Below, in pieces: positions 49,589 to 58,826 of a stretch of 64,000 nt of DNA. Position numbers and translations under genes: made by a program. Position 1 is the stretch's first letter, and each line of letters starts with the position of its first letter. Where the stretch lies: NCBI GenBank assembly GCA_021806205.1, contig JAJZXX010000176.1:1-64000 (forward strand), written 5' to 3'. This stretch comes from Bacillota bacterium (lineage in GTDB: Bacteria > Bacillota > Sulfobacillia > Sulfobacillales > Sulfobacillaceae). Under the pieces are notes generated by a model. It saw only the letters and a program-made list of their open reading frames with translations. It was not told where the DNA came from and searched no databases.

Positions 49589-50071
49589 ATGCATCGCATA
49601 CTCTTGGCGGTTGATGGGCGCCGCGAGTCGTATCAGGCTGCATTGACGGTTCGAGACTGGATGCGCCGCGACAGGAATCTCGAAGTTGCAGCGTTGTATG
49701 TGACCGAGATTATCTTCGGTACTCGATTCGGAGGCGGGCCGGTAGTAGGGATGGCTCATGAACGTGAAATGGTTGAGGAAATCCGAGGACAGTTGGAGCA
49801 TGAAATCTATCGAGGCCTACGCGGCCGGATACAGTTTGTGCGCGTAGCTGGACTCTCGGTTGCGGATATGATTTGTAGAGTTGCGGTCAGTAAGGAGTGC
49901 GACACGATAGTGTTAGGAAGCAAAGCGCCGCGCGGCCTCTGGCGTTTTCTGGGCGGCGGCGTTACCCAGAATGTGCTCAAGAAGGCGCCCGTCTCGGTTT
50001 TCGTTGTGAGAGCGAAGGCGGCTGACCATGTGCGGCCAGTGCCGCTGAGGGGCCCCCACCAGGCCGGTTAG
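49589..50071 (+). CDS. Universal stress protein UspA family
   Basis: MHRILLAVDGRRESYQAALTV, CDTIVLGSKAPRGLWRFLGGGVTQNVLKKAPVSVFVVR. Confidence 0.9.
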   Translation: MHRILLAVDGRRESYQAALTVRDWMRRDRNLEVAALYVTEIIFGTRFGGGPVVGMAHEREMVEEIRGQLEHEIYRGLRGRIQFVRVAGLSVADMICRVAVSKECDTIVLGSKAPRGLWRFLGGGVTQNVLKKAPVSVFVVRAKAADHVRPVPLRGPHQAG

Positions 50072-50316
50072 AAATCAGACGCCTACCACAATAGGGGAGG
50101 GCTCGGTCCGTGTGGTCCGCGATGTCAAGGTACGAGGCAACCTGCCGCGGGTCTTTGTTACCTTTCTGACTTGGGAAGCGTATTCCTGCTTTATGGGAGC
50201 GACGCCTAGGCCATCTTTTTTAGCTTTTACGTGGCTTGGGGTGCGACCGCCGCTGATCTCTGACAGCCTATAGGCGCGCGGCTCTTATGAAATCGCCGAA
50301 GCGGGGCCTCATCCGA

Positions 50317-50360
50317 TTCCACGCGGCCTGACAGTACGAGAACTGTCAGATTAAGTGGAA
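50317..50360. other. Extended imperfect hairpin in uspA-DUF881 intergenic region
   Basis: CTGACAGT-acgaga-ACTGTCAG (50328-50349) perfect 8-bp stem, with flanking TTCCAC/GTGGAA. Confidence 0.55.
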
Positions 50361-50513
50361 GCCAGGATCGGACAGCCGGTGTTTTTTCGACATTGACGAT
50401 GTCCAATATGGCGCACTCCCAACCTACATCCCGTGTCGGGTATGTGCTATCCAAGGCAAGCATTTATTGTGGGTGTAAGACCCCTAGGCTATAATGACCC
50501 TGAGGTGTTGAGT

Positions 50514-51188
50514 ATGCGTGTGCAATCTGGCCAGATTGCGGTCGGATTGGCAGCCCTGCTTTTAGGGTTGATGGTCGCGGTGCAGTTCCGTCTAAGGGAT
50601 GTGGTTCCTCCTTCGACAAACACCAGCCAGTTGCTTATGCTTTTGAGGCAAGCGGATCAGAAGCGAAACCAATTGAGCCAGCAGGTCGCGCATCTCAACA
50701 TGTTGCTGGACCAGAAGTTGGGTCGCCAGGCGTCGGCGCGGCACTTGAACAGCGTACTCATTCAGGATGAAATTTTGGCAGGTACGGTGCCGGTGACGGG
50801 TCCGGGCGTCACGGTCACCTGGTCTAATGGGTCGGCACCGGCTGCGTATCAAATTACCGATATCGACTTGTTGCTGTTAGTCAACGAGCTGAGAGCGGCT
50901 GGGGCAGAAGCCATTTCCATTAATGGTCAAAGGATTACAGCCCAGACCGAAATCCGTTCGGCAGCCAATTATATTTTGATTAATCAGGCGCAGTCAGGAG
51001 CGCCGTTTACGGTGAAAGCCATCGGGCAGCCCCAGGCATTGTCCGGGGCTTTGACGTTGTCCGGGGGACTTTATGACGAGTCTCAGCAGGAAGGGCTTTC
51101 CATGACGATTACTAAGGATAAATCGGTCGATATTCCGGCGGCCCCGCCCTCAATATTGACGGGCATCTCTCAAAAGTCAAGTCCCTAA
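50514..51188 (+). CDS. DUF881 (YlxW-like) protein
   Basis: N-terminal TM, coiled coil, GPGVTVTWSNGS...YQITDIDLLLLVNELRAAGAEAISINGQRI. Confidence 0.88.
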   Translation: MRVQSGQIAVGLAALLLGLMVAVQFRLRDVVPPSTNTSQLLMLLRQADQKRNQLSQQVAHLNMLLDQKLGRQASARHLNSVLIQDEILAGTVPVTGPGVTVTWSNGSAPAAYQITDIDLLLLVNELRAAGAEAISINGQRITAQTEIRSAANYILINQAQSGAPFTVKAIGQPQALSGALTLSGGLYDESQQEGLSMTITKDKSVDIPAAPPSILTGISQKSSP

Positions 51189-51212
51189 CGTCGGGACGGA
51201 AAGGTGTGTGGC

Positions 51213-52436
51213 ATGAGCCAACAATCAGGTGAGCGAATTACATATGCATTGGGGTCGATCCGTGTCCCCGACCACCCCATCATTCCGTTTATTGAAGGGG
51301 ACGGGATTGGTCCGGATATTTGGCGGGCCACCCAACGGGTGGTGGATGCGGCTTTAAAAAAAAGTTACGGTGGAGCGCGGGAGATTGTTTGGAAAGAAGT
51401 GCTGGCAGGCGAAAAGGCGTTCCGGGCCACGGGTGAATGGTTGCCGCAAGCTACGTTAGACGCTCTGTCGGAGTATAAGGTGGGCATCAAAGGTCCCTTG
51501 ACGACTCCGGTGGGCGGGGGTATACGAAGCCTAAACGTCACCATACGCCAGGAATTGGATCTCTACGCGTGCGTGCGTCCGGTGAGGTATATAGCGGGGG
51601 TTCCCTCGCCCATGAAAGAGCCTGAGCATGTCGATATGGTCATTTTCCGGGAGAACACGGAGGACGTCTATGCTGGCATCGAATGGGCCAGCGACTCACC
51701 CGAAGCCGTTAAACTCATCCAATTTCTTAATGGGGAACTTAATCGCCAGGTGAATATCCACGCCGGCATCGGAATTAAGCCGATTACCCCCAAAGGCAGT
51801 GAACGACTTATTCGCCGGGCCATTCAATATGCTGTCAACCATCATCGACGATCCGTAACGTTGATGCATAAGGGCAATATCATGAAGTTTACGGAAGGTG
51901 CTTTTAGGGATTGGGGATATGCCTTGGCGGCGCGTGAATTTGGGGACGTGGTGGTCACCGAGGATGCTCTGTACCAAGAGTACGACGGCAAGCTTCCCGA
52001 GGGAAAGATTCTTTTGAAAGACCGTATCGCCGATATTACTTTTCAGCAGGTCTTACTGCGTCCTCGGGAATTTGACGTCATTGCCTGCCCAAATTTGAAC
52101 GGGGACTATCTATCGGACGCACTGGCCGCCCAAGTGGGCGGTGTCGGGATGGCGCCTGGGTCCAACATCTCTGACGAGGTGGCGGTGTTTGAGGCGACAC
52201 ACGGCACAGCTCCGAAATACGCCGACCTTGATAAGGTCAATCCCAGTTCGCTTATCCTGTCCGCTATCATGATGTTGGAGCACTTAGGCTGGGATGACGC
52301 GGCAGAGAATATTCGCCGCGGTTTAGACGGCGCCATTGGAAAAAAGGTGGTGACCTATGACTTGGCCCGGCAGACGGCCGGAGCGCGGGAAGTCAAGACA
52401 TCGGAGTTTGCCAGCGCCATTATTGACGAACTTTAA
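51213..52436 (+). CDS. icd: Isocitrate dehydrogenase
   Basis: [73 protein letters not shown]. Confidence 0.96.
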   Translation: MSQQSGERITYALGSIRVPDHPIIPFIEGDGIGPDIWRATQRVVDAALKKSYGGAREIVWKEVLAGEKAFRATGEWLPQATLDALSEYKVGIKGPLTTPVGGGIRSLNVTIRQELDLYACVRPVRYIAGVPSPMKEPEHVDMVIFRENTEDVYAGIEWASDSPEAVKLIQFLNGELNRQVNIHAGIGIKPITPKGSERLIRRAIQYAVNHHRRSVTLMHKGNIMKFTEGAFRDWGYALAAREFGDVVVTEDALYQEYDGKLPEGKILLKDRIADITFQQVLLRPREFDVIACPNLNGDYLSDALAAQVGGVGMAPGSNISDEVAVFEATHGTAPKYADLDKVNPSSLILSAIMMLEHLGWDDAAENIRRGLDGAIGKKVVTYDLARQTAGAREVKTSEFASAIIDEL

Positions 52437-52454
52437 ATTGGGAGGGATGAATTA

Positions 52455-53396
52455 ATGTTTCGACGCCATAAGATTACGGTGATTGGATCGGGCGCTACGG
52501 GAGCGACCACCGCCCACTTGCTCGCCTTAAAAGAGTTGGGGGATATTGTCCTGGTGGACATTCAGGAGGGAGTGCCCCAAGGCAAGGCCCTCGACATGTG
52601 GGAATCCGGACCGATTGAGCACTTTTCCATGAAAGTGGTGGGCACCAACGACTATGCGTTAACCAAGGACTCCGACATTATTGTCGTGACCGCGGGTCTA
52701 CCGAGAAAAGAAGGAATGAGCCGCAACGATCTACTGAAAATCAATTCCGAAGTCGTGGGTGGTGTCGTGAAAGAGGCCGCGCGGCTTTCGCCCGATTCCA
52801 TGATTGTGGTGTTAACCAACCCGGCCGACGTGATGGCTTATGTCGCCCAAAAAGCGAGTGGATTTCCCCACCACCGGGTCATGGGCCAGGCCGGGGTATT
52901 GGACTCCGCCCGCTTTCGCACCTTTTTAGCGGAGGCGCTCCAGGTTTCCCCGAGGGATATTTCGGCATTTGTCATGGGGGGACACGGCGACGACATGGTG
53001 CCCCTGGTGCGCTATTCATACGCGGGGGGTATTCCGATCGAAAAACTCCTGTCGCAGGAGGAAATCGCCAAAATTGTCAAACGGACGCGCACGGGCGGCG
53101 GCGAGGTGCTTTCGTTGATGAAGGCCTCCGCCTATTATGCGCCAGCATCATCGCTGGCGGAGATGGTCAAGGCGGTCTTATTAGACGAAAGACGGATTCT
53201 TCCGGTGATTAGCTACTTGGATGGTGAGTATGGCGAACGCGACATCTACGTGGGCGTTCCGGCGGTTGTGGGCGGCCACGGTGTGGAAAAAGTGCTAGAA
53301 GTTGACTTTACCGAGGAAGAAAAGGCTATGTTTCAAAAGTCGGTGTCGTCTGTTCGGGAACCATTGATGCTCCTAAACTTAGACTTAAAAGGGTAG
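52455..53396 (+). CDS. mdh: Malate dehydrogenase
   Basis: KITVIGSGATGATTAHLLA, GLPRKEGMSRNDLL, VMGQAGVLDSARFRTFLAE, MGGHGDDMVPL. Confidence 0.96.
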   Translation: MFRRHKITVIGSGATGATTAHLLALKELGDIVLVDIQEGVPQGKALDMWESGPIEHFSMKVVGTNDYALTKDSDIIVVTAGLPRKEGMSRNDLLKINSEVVGGVVKEAARLSPDSMIVVLTNPADVMAYVAQKASGFPHHRVMGQAGVLDSARFRTFLAEALQVSPRDISAFVMGGHGDDMVPLVRYSYAGGIPIEKLLSQEEIAKIVKRTRTGGGEVLSLMKASAYYAPASSLAEMVKAVLLDERRILPVISYLDGEYGERDIYVGVPAVVGGHGVEKVLEVDFTEEEKAMFQKSVSSVREPLMLLNLDLKG

Positions 53397-53401
53397 CGAG
53401 T

Positions 53402-53416
53402 GCCGGGCATCCCGGC
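53402..53416 (+). other. Short hairpin between mdh and sucC
   Basis: GCCGGG-cat-CCCGGC, no U-tract. Confidence 0.4.
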
Positions 53417-53504
53417 TTGGCGAAGCTCCGGGTGCTAGGGCTGAGACGATGGCGGTTTGCTGCTTTAGGATGTTGGTAGGGAAACTGGGAGGGGGACAAC
53501 TCTG

Positions 53505-54620
53505 GTGAAACAGTACGAGTATCTGGCGAAGGGAGTGCTTCGGGAACATGGCATTCCGATTCCTCCAGGGCGATTGGTCAACAATCCCGGCGAAGCCGCC
53601 GAGGCGGTGAGAGACATTGGGCCGGCGGCTCTAAAGGCTCAGGTGCTGGTGGGCGGTCGCGGCAAGGCGGGTGGGATTCGGTTTGCGACGAATCCGGACG
53701 AGGCGCGTGGGGTGGCCGCGGCTATGATTGGCATGGACCTTAAGGGTTACACCGTGGAACGCTTGTATGCCGAAGGCAAACTTGAAATCGAACGGGAGTT
53801 CTACATATCGGTGACGACCGATCGCAACAAGAAGATACCGCTGGTGATGGCGTCACTGGCCGGCGGTGTCGAAATCGAAGACGTGGACGATTCCAAGATT
53901 GTACGACAATGGGTGGACCCGAGGGTCGGAGTGTTGCCCTACTTCGGTCGGGAATTGGCGCAGCGGCTGGGGCTGGAAGGAACCCTAGCGAAAGAACTCG
54001 CGGATTTGGTCGTCAAGTTGTACGCGATATTTCGGGAAAAAGACGCGGAATTGGTCGAGATAAATCCCTTGGCGGTGGTGGGGGGGCACCTCATTGCCGC
54101 TGATGCCCGTTTGAACATTGACGACAGCGCACTCTTCAGGCACAAGACGGTCGAGATTATTGACGAAGGGTCCGACTTAGAGAAAAAGGTGCACAAAATC
54201 GGGTTGGCCTACGTCGAATTGGACGGGGATATCGCGATTATGGCCAATGGGGCCGGCATGGCCATGGCGACCGTCGACGCCATTCAATATTTTGGGGGAC
54301 GGCCCGCTAACTTCCTCGATGCGGGCGGGGGCGCATCGGTTGAACCGACAGCCCAAGCATTGGATGTCCTGGTATCCATGAAGCCGAAAGTGATATTCAT
54401 CAACATCTTCGGGGGGATTACCCGCTGTGATGATGTGGCCCGGGCGATTTTGCAAGTAAAAAACACTACCGGGATACCAGTGCCATTGGTCGTGCGTCTA
54501 GTGGGTACCAACGAGAAGGAAGGCGTGGCACTTTTGGAACAGGCAGGCATATCCGCATACTCCGACATGGCCCCGGCCGCGCAACGTGCCGTGGAACTTA
54601 GAGGGGGGGGGCGGTCGTAA
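53505..54620 (+). CDS. sucC: Succinyl-CoA synthetase beta subunit
   Basis: ALKAQVLVGGRGKAGGIRFA, ELVEINPLAVV, NGAGMAMATVDAIQYFGGRPANFLDAGGGA. Confidence 0.96.
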   Translation: MKQYEYLAKGVLREHGIPIPPGRLVNNPGEAAEAVRDIGPAALKAQVLVGGRGKAGGIRFATNPDEARGVAAAMIGMDLKGYTVERLYAEGKLEIEREFYISVTTDRNKKIPLVMASLAGGVEIEDVDDSKIVRQWVDPRVGVLPYFGRELAQRLGLEGTLAKELADLVVKLYAIFREKDAELVEINPLAVVGGHLIAADARLNIDDSALFRHKTVEIIDEGSDLEKKVHKIGLAYVELDGDIAIMANGAGMAMATVDAIQYFGGRPANFLDAGGGASVEPTAQALDVLVSMKPKVIFINIFGGITRCDDVARAILQVKNTTGIPVPLVVRLVGTNEKEGVALLEQAGISAYSDMAPAAQRAVELRGGGRS

Positions 54621-55492
54621 TGGCAGTGTTGTTGACGAAACACTCCAAAGTCATCGTCCAGGGAATCACCGGGAACCAAGGGCAATTTCATACAAAGCAA
54701 ATGTTAGCCTACGGCACTCCCGTGGTGGGGGGCGTCTCTCCGGGCAAGTCCGGCAGCTCGGTGCACGGATTGCCGGTCTTTGACACGGTGGAGGCGGCCA
54801 TGCGTACAACCAATGCTGACGCATCGATTGTGTTTGTGCCGGCGCCTTTTGCGAAAGACGCGGCCTTTGAGGCGTTGGAAAACGGGATCAAACTTGTGGT
54901 GATGATTCCTGAACACATTCCCGTAATAGATTCGATGGATATTGTGGCACGGGCGCAGGAATTGGGCGCGACCGTCATCGGGCCCAACACTTTTGGCATT
55001 ATTTCACCCGGGGAGCACACCAAGATGGGGATAATGCCCAACCACATCTATCAAAACGGACCTATTGGGGTCGTGGCCCGATCGGGAACCTTGAGCTATG
55101 AGATTGCTTTTAGTTTGACCAATGGGGGCTTTGGCCAAACCACGGTGGTGGGTATGGGGGGCGACCCGGTGGTCGGCCAAACCTTTATCTCGGTCCTGCA
55201 CCACTTTAAAGAGGATCCCGACACGCGGGCGGTCGTGATGGTCGGCGAGATCGGGGGCAGCGCTGAAGAAGAGGCGGCGGAGTATCTCAAGAGTTTTGGG
55301 AAGCCGGTCGTCGCTTATTTGGCCGGTCGTGCGGCGCCGCCGGGCAAACGCATGGGACACGCGGGCGCCATCATAGAGCGGGGCCGCGGGACGCTAGAAT
55401 CCAAAGAAAAGGCCTTGAACCAGGCGGGTGCCAGTGTCGTGACCATGCCCTGGCAAGTGGTCGACGCCTTAAGAGAAGCTATCTCGGGTTAA
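54620..55492 (+). CDS. sucD: Succinyl-CoA synthetase alpha subunit
   Basis: [53 protein letters not shown] phosphohistidine. Confidence 0.96.
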   Translation: MAVLLTKHSKVIVQGITGNQGQFHTKQMLAYGTPVVGGVSPGKSGSSVHGLPVFDTVEAAMRTTNADASIVFVPAPFAKDAAFEALENGIKLVVMIPEHIPVIDSMDIVARAQELGATVIGPNTFGIISPGEHTKMGIMPNHIYQNGPIGVVARSGTLSYEIAFSLTNGGFGQTTVVGMGGDPVVGQTFISVLHHFKEDPDTRAVVMVGEIGGSAEEEAAEYLKSFGKPVVAYLAGRAAPPGKRMGHAGAIIERGRGTLESKEKALNQAGASVVTMPWQVVDALREAISG

Positions 55493-55504
55493 GTGTCGCT
55501 TTCA

Positions 55505-55543
55505 AACTCGGGGCGACTCCCTCACGGGGAGCCGCCCCGAGTT
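55505..55543. terminator. Bidirectional intrinsic terminator after sucD
   Basis: AACTCGGGGCG-actccctcacggggagc-CGCCCCGAGTT followed by gtttt. Confidence 0.85.
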
Positions 55544-55559
55544 GTTTTGTGCAAGATTC

Positions 55560-57431
55560 TCAGGAACTCTTGGTTCGGGCCCCCGACGGCAATACCCCGA
55601 GATCTTCGGCGAGATCCCAGAGCCGAGCTTCAATAGCCGGATAGCCGGGAATTGCCGGAATGCGGTGCAGTGTCAACGTGGTTCTATCCTCAATTCGGTT
55701 AGCGAGGATGTTCCAGACCGGCTGCAGCGACTGAGCCAGATTAGGGTCAGCCGGGTGACTCTCATCGCAGGCGGCGATGACCAGGTACGCAAGCCGTTCA
55801 ATCGATAGTAAAAGCGGCCAGATTTTGTCACTGATAGGGGGGATTTCGCCTAAGCCGACTTCGTAAATGTGGTGCATGGCAAACACCTGATTCAAGGTAG
55901 CGGCTCGCAGCCTTTTCGTGTCCGCTTCGGTTTTTAAGATCGCTTCTAGGAGACGGCCGGTGTTTTTTACCACCGCTTGGGCTTGGTGGGGAAGGCGAGT
56001 CGCTGACGCTTGGCCCCACAACCCCAAGGCAAAAGCCACGCCGATCGCAGCGCCAACAAGCGTATCCAAAAAACGCGCCCAGATCATGGGCATTACGGGC
56101 GGGTGGGCTCCGAAATTGATGATGATGAGAGCTAGCGCGGTGATAAATACCACTGCGATGCCATAATTTTTTGCCATAAAATACAGCATGAGGAGCTGCA
56201 AAATGACAATCAGGACGGCTGTGAAAAGACCGGAGGGGCGCAGCGCAATCAAGGCCCCGCTTAACCCTAAGCCGATGGTGGTGCCCAAGGTCCGCTGGAC
56301 GGTGCGCTGCGCGATGATGACCGTCGAGACTCCCAAAAGCACAGCCGAAGAGGTTAAGGGCACCCAAAAAGGATGGGAGATTCCGAGCGCATGGGCGATT
56401 AAGACCGAAAAACTCACCGCCAAGCCGATCCGCAAGGTGGCCGGGGCTACCAGACCGTTCCAACTCAGGGACCCGGTCAAGCGTTCTCCGACCGTTGGAT
56501 GGTAAGGCGTCTGGGGCTCATCGGTACGGCTGCCGTTAACGATATCTAGGGTCTCCTGCATGACGGCGTGCCATCGTTGCCAGGTATTATCCTGGGGATT
56601 TTTTTCAGGTATGGTCAATGGGTCCGAGTGGTTTTGAGGGTGACGAATCTGCCCGGCGATGCGATGGAGCAGTGTGGCCCACTCGGGATCAACCGGGGCT
56701 TTAACCTGGCTAGATAATCCAAAGGCGGCCCGCAATACTTCTTCGGCCTGGACGGCCAACTGTTTGAGCCTTTGATCATTTGTGCCAGTGGCGGCGCGGT
56801 GTCCCAGCACCACGGCCCGTGCGGCCTGATGACCGCTGGCCGTCTCGCTTGAGGTTCCGAGATGCTGCACGAAATCACCCAGTCCGCGGTAGGCTTGGCT
56901 TACCGGAGCGAATGCGGGTCCGTTGCGGTTCCACAACCAGTCAGACATGCCGATGAGCCAGGCGATGGCGGCACCGCCTAACACGGACAACAATCGGATC
57001 GGAAGAATGCCCGCGGGGTGTAAAGGCAGAGCTGCACTAATGCAGGCGATCAGGACAAACATAAATCCGGCGGGCAAGGGAACATCCAGGGCCGCCGTCA
57101 AATACGTCGCACTAGCGGCCAAAAACCCTAAGGCGAGGGCCATATGCCACCAGACCACCGACAGTGCTCCCAGAGCAAAGGACGCGGTGAGTCCGAGCCC
57201 TACGATAGCTAAGGTGAGGGCGCGGATGCGATACGGCTGATCATGGACATAGAGTGAGGTGAATCCTCCCATAAATGCCCAGACACCCCATTGCAGGTGT
57301 CCGAGCATGAACCCGATCAAAAGTCCGAGGCTGGTCGCTAACCCCATTCCCCCCAGACGACGCCAGGGATCGGGCCCTTTTTTGATGGCAAAAGCACTTT
57401 TGAGTGGTAATCCTTTGGACAACGCATCCAT
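55560..57431 (-). CDS. FUSC-family (aromatic acid exporter-like) membrane protein
   Basis: Two blocks of TM helices separated by a cytoplasmic region; FWVPLTSSAVLLGVSTVIIAQRTVQRTLGTTIGLGLSGALIAL. Confidence 0.85.
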   Translation of the reverse strand: MDALSKGLPLKSAFAIKKGPDPWRRLGGMGLATSLGLLIGFMLGHLQWGVWAFMGGFTSLYVHDQPYRIRALTLAIVGLGLTASFALGALSVVWWHMALALGFLAASATYLTAALDVPLPAGFMFVLIACISAALPLHPAGILPIRLLSVLGGAAIAWLIGMSDWLWNRNGPAFAPVSQAYRGLGDFVQHLGTSSETASGHQAARAVVLGHRAATGTNDQRLKQLAVQAEEVLRAAFGLSSQVKAPVDPEWATLLHRIAGQIRHPQNHSDPLTIPEKNPQDNTWQRWHAVMQETLDIVNGSRTDEPQTPYHPTVGERLTGSLSWNGLVAPATLRIGLAVSFSVLIAHALGISHPFWVPLTSSAVLLGVSTVIIAQRTVQRTLGTTIGLGLSGALIALRPSGLFTAVLIVILQLLMLYFMAKNYGIAVVFITALALIIINFGAHPPVMPMIWARFLDTLVGAAIGVAFALGLWGQASATRLPHQAQAVVKNTGRLLEAILKTEADTKRLRAATLNQVFAMHHIYEVGLGEIPPISDKIWPLLLSIERLAYLVIAACDESHPADPNLAQSLQPVWNILANRIEDRTTLTLHRIPAIPGYPAIEARLWDLAEDLGVLPSGARTKSS

Positions 57432-57505
57432 ACACCGTCCCCCTTGTATTGCTAGCGTGCCCAGGCTGCGCTGGTTTTTTCCGGGGGATGTTGGCGGACC
57501 CGGTC

Positions 57506-57979
57506 TTATTCCACTTCGGACCGCACGACCGATTGAACCGCATCGCAAATTTCCTGGTAACTCGTGCAGCGGCAGATGTTAGAACGCAGCCATTCCACCA
57601 GGCGACCCTGGTCCGCGGCCCCTTGAAGGCTTAACGCATGGCCGACCATGAGAAATCCGGATGTACAGTAACCACACTGAAATGCCGATTGGCTCAAAAA
57701 AGCTTCTTGAATGGGGGCGTGTTTTAGCCCTTCCACGGTAGTGATGGAGTGATCCTCGACCTCTACCGTTAACATCAGGCAGGATTTTGTGGGGATATTG
57801 TCGATTAGCACGGTGCATGCCCCGCAGTCACCATTTTCACAACCGGGTTTGGCCCCGGTGAGGCCCAGAGCATCGCCGCGCAGGGTATACAACAAGGTTT
57901 CTCCAGGGTAGATGATAACCTCGCGGGGCTCGTTGTTGATGGTTAAGGTGACCTCTTCGGGTCGCGTGAGCGATCGCAT
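57506..57979 (-). CDS. Molybdenum hydroxylase [2Fe-2S] subunit (second system)
   Basis: GCENGDCGACTVLID, KSCLML, QCGYCTSGFLMVG, SNICRCTSYQEI. Confidence 0.94.
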   Translation of the reverse strand: MRSLTRPEEVTLTINNEPREVIIYPGETLLYTLRGDALGLTGAKPGCENGDCGACTVLIDNIPTKSCLMLTVEVEDHSITTVEGLKHAPIQEAFLSQSAFQCGYCTSGFLMVGHALSLQGAADQGRLVEWLRSNICRCTSYQEICDAVQSVVRSEVE

Positions 57980-57980
57980 G

Positions 57981-58826
57981 TTACGTCTCCTCCTCCAATT
58001 CCTCTAGCATTCCGGCCAAGGTGTATTGCGTGACAAATTCGCGGTAGGCACGCGACCCATGAGTGTCGCTGAGAGCTGGCATCGGCATGTGCTCGACGGC
58101 GTCTTTGGCGCGGTCACTGGGACTACGTCGGCCATTGGACAAAATCTTATCCACCCGAGAGGAAACGAAGGGAAACCCGGCCCAACCCGAAAACGCCGCA
58201 CGAATACCACCGTTGCGCCGTCGGATCAGTGCAATGGTGACCAAGGGGTAATCAATCCAGTCAATCCGTGTCATTTTGCGACTTTTAAACGCTAATCCCT
58301 GGATTTCGTGCCCGTCGACGACGAGCGACACCAAAAAATCTCCGGGCTTTAATTTGAATGTTTGATCGTAGCGATCCCGAACGCGGTGGGTGCGCATTCC
58401 GCCGATCGTGGCGACTTTGGCTTCAGCGCTATCGCTCATGAGGAAGGGCAAGATCGCCTCCCGGTAGGGAAGGGCGCTGAGTAGGTTTCCCCCTAAGGTG
58501 ATTTGGCTTCGCACGGTATGATCGGCCACGCGGTCGGCCGTTGCCGTTAATAGCGGCCAAAGATTCCGATTTGCCACATGGGTGAGTCGAAGACCCGCGC
58601 CAAACTCGGCGCTGCCCTGGTACTCGCGGTGCACTAAAACTTCGGGGATGGCTTTGAGATCGATGACGGCGTCGAACCGGGCATCTTGCACGCGGACTCG
58701 GGTGAGAATCTCGGTTCCTCCCCCATAAAAAGCGGGATGGTGCTGCTCTTTTGACAAGATGCGGAAGAGATCCAGCGCCTGGTCGACGGTGTCGGGCCGA
58801 TAATAGAGGAGGTTAAAGGGCGCCAT
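57981..58826 (-). CDS. Molybdenum hydroxylase FAD-binding subunit (second system)
   Basis: FYGGGTEILTRVRVQDARFDAVIDLKAIPE, RSQITLGGNLLSALPYREAILPFLM. Confidence 0.9.
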   Translation of the reverse strand: MAPFNLLYYRPDTVDQALDLFRILSKEQHHPAFYGGGTEILTRVRVQDARFDAVIDLKAIPEVLVHREYQGSAEFGAGLRLTHVANRNLWPLLTATADRVADHTVRSQITLGGNLLSALPYREAILPFLMSDSAEAKVATIGGMRTHRVRDRYDQTFKLKPGDFLVSLVVDGHEIQGLAFKSRKMTRIDWIDYPLVTIALIRRRNGGIRAAFSGWAGFPFVSSRVDKILSNGRRSPSDRAKDAVEHMPMPALSDTHGSRAYREFVTQYTLAGMLEELEEET

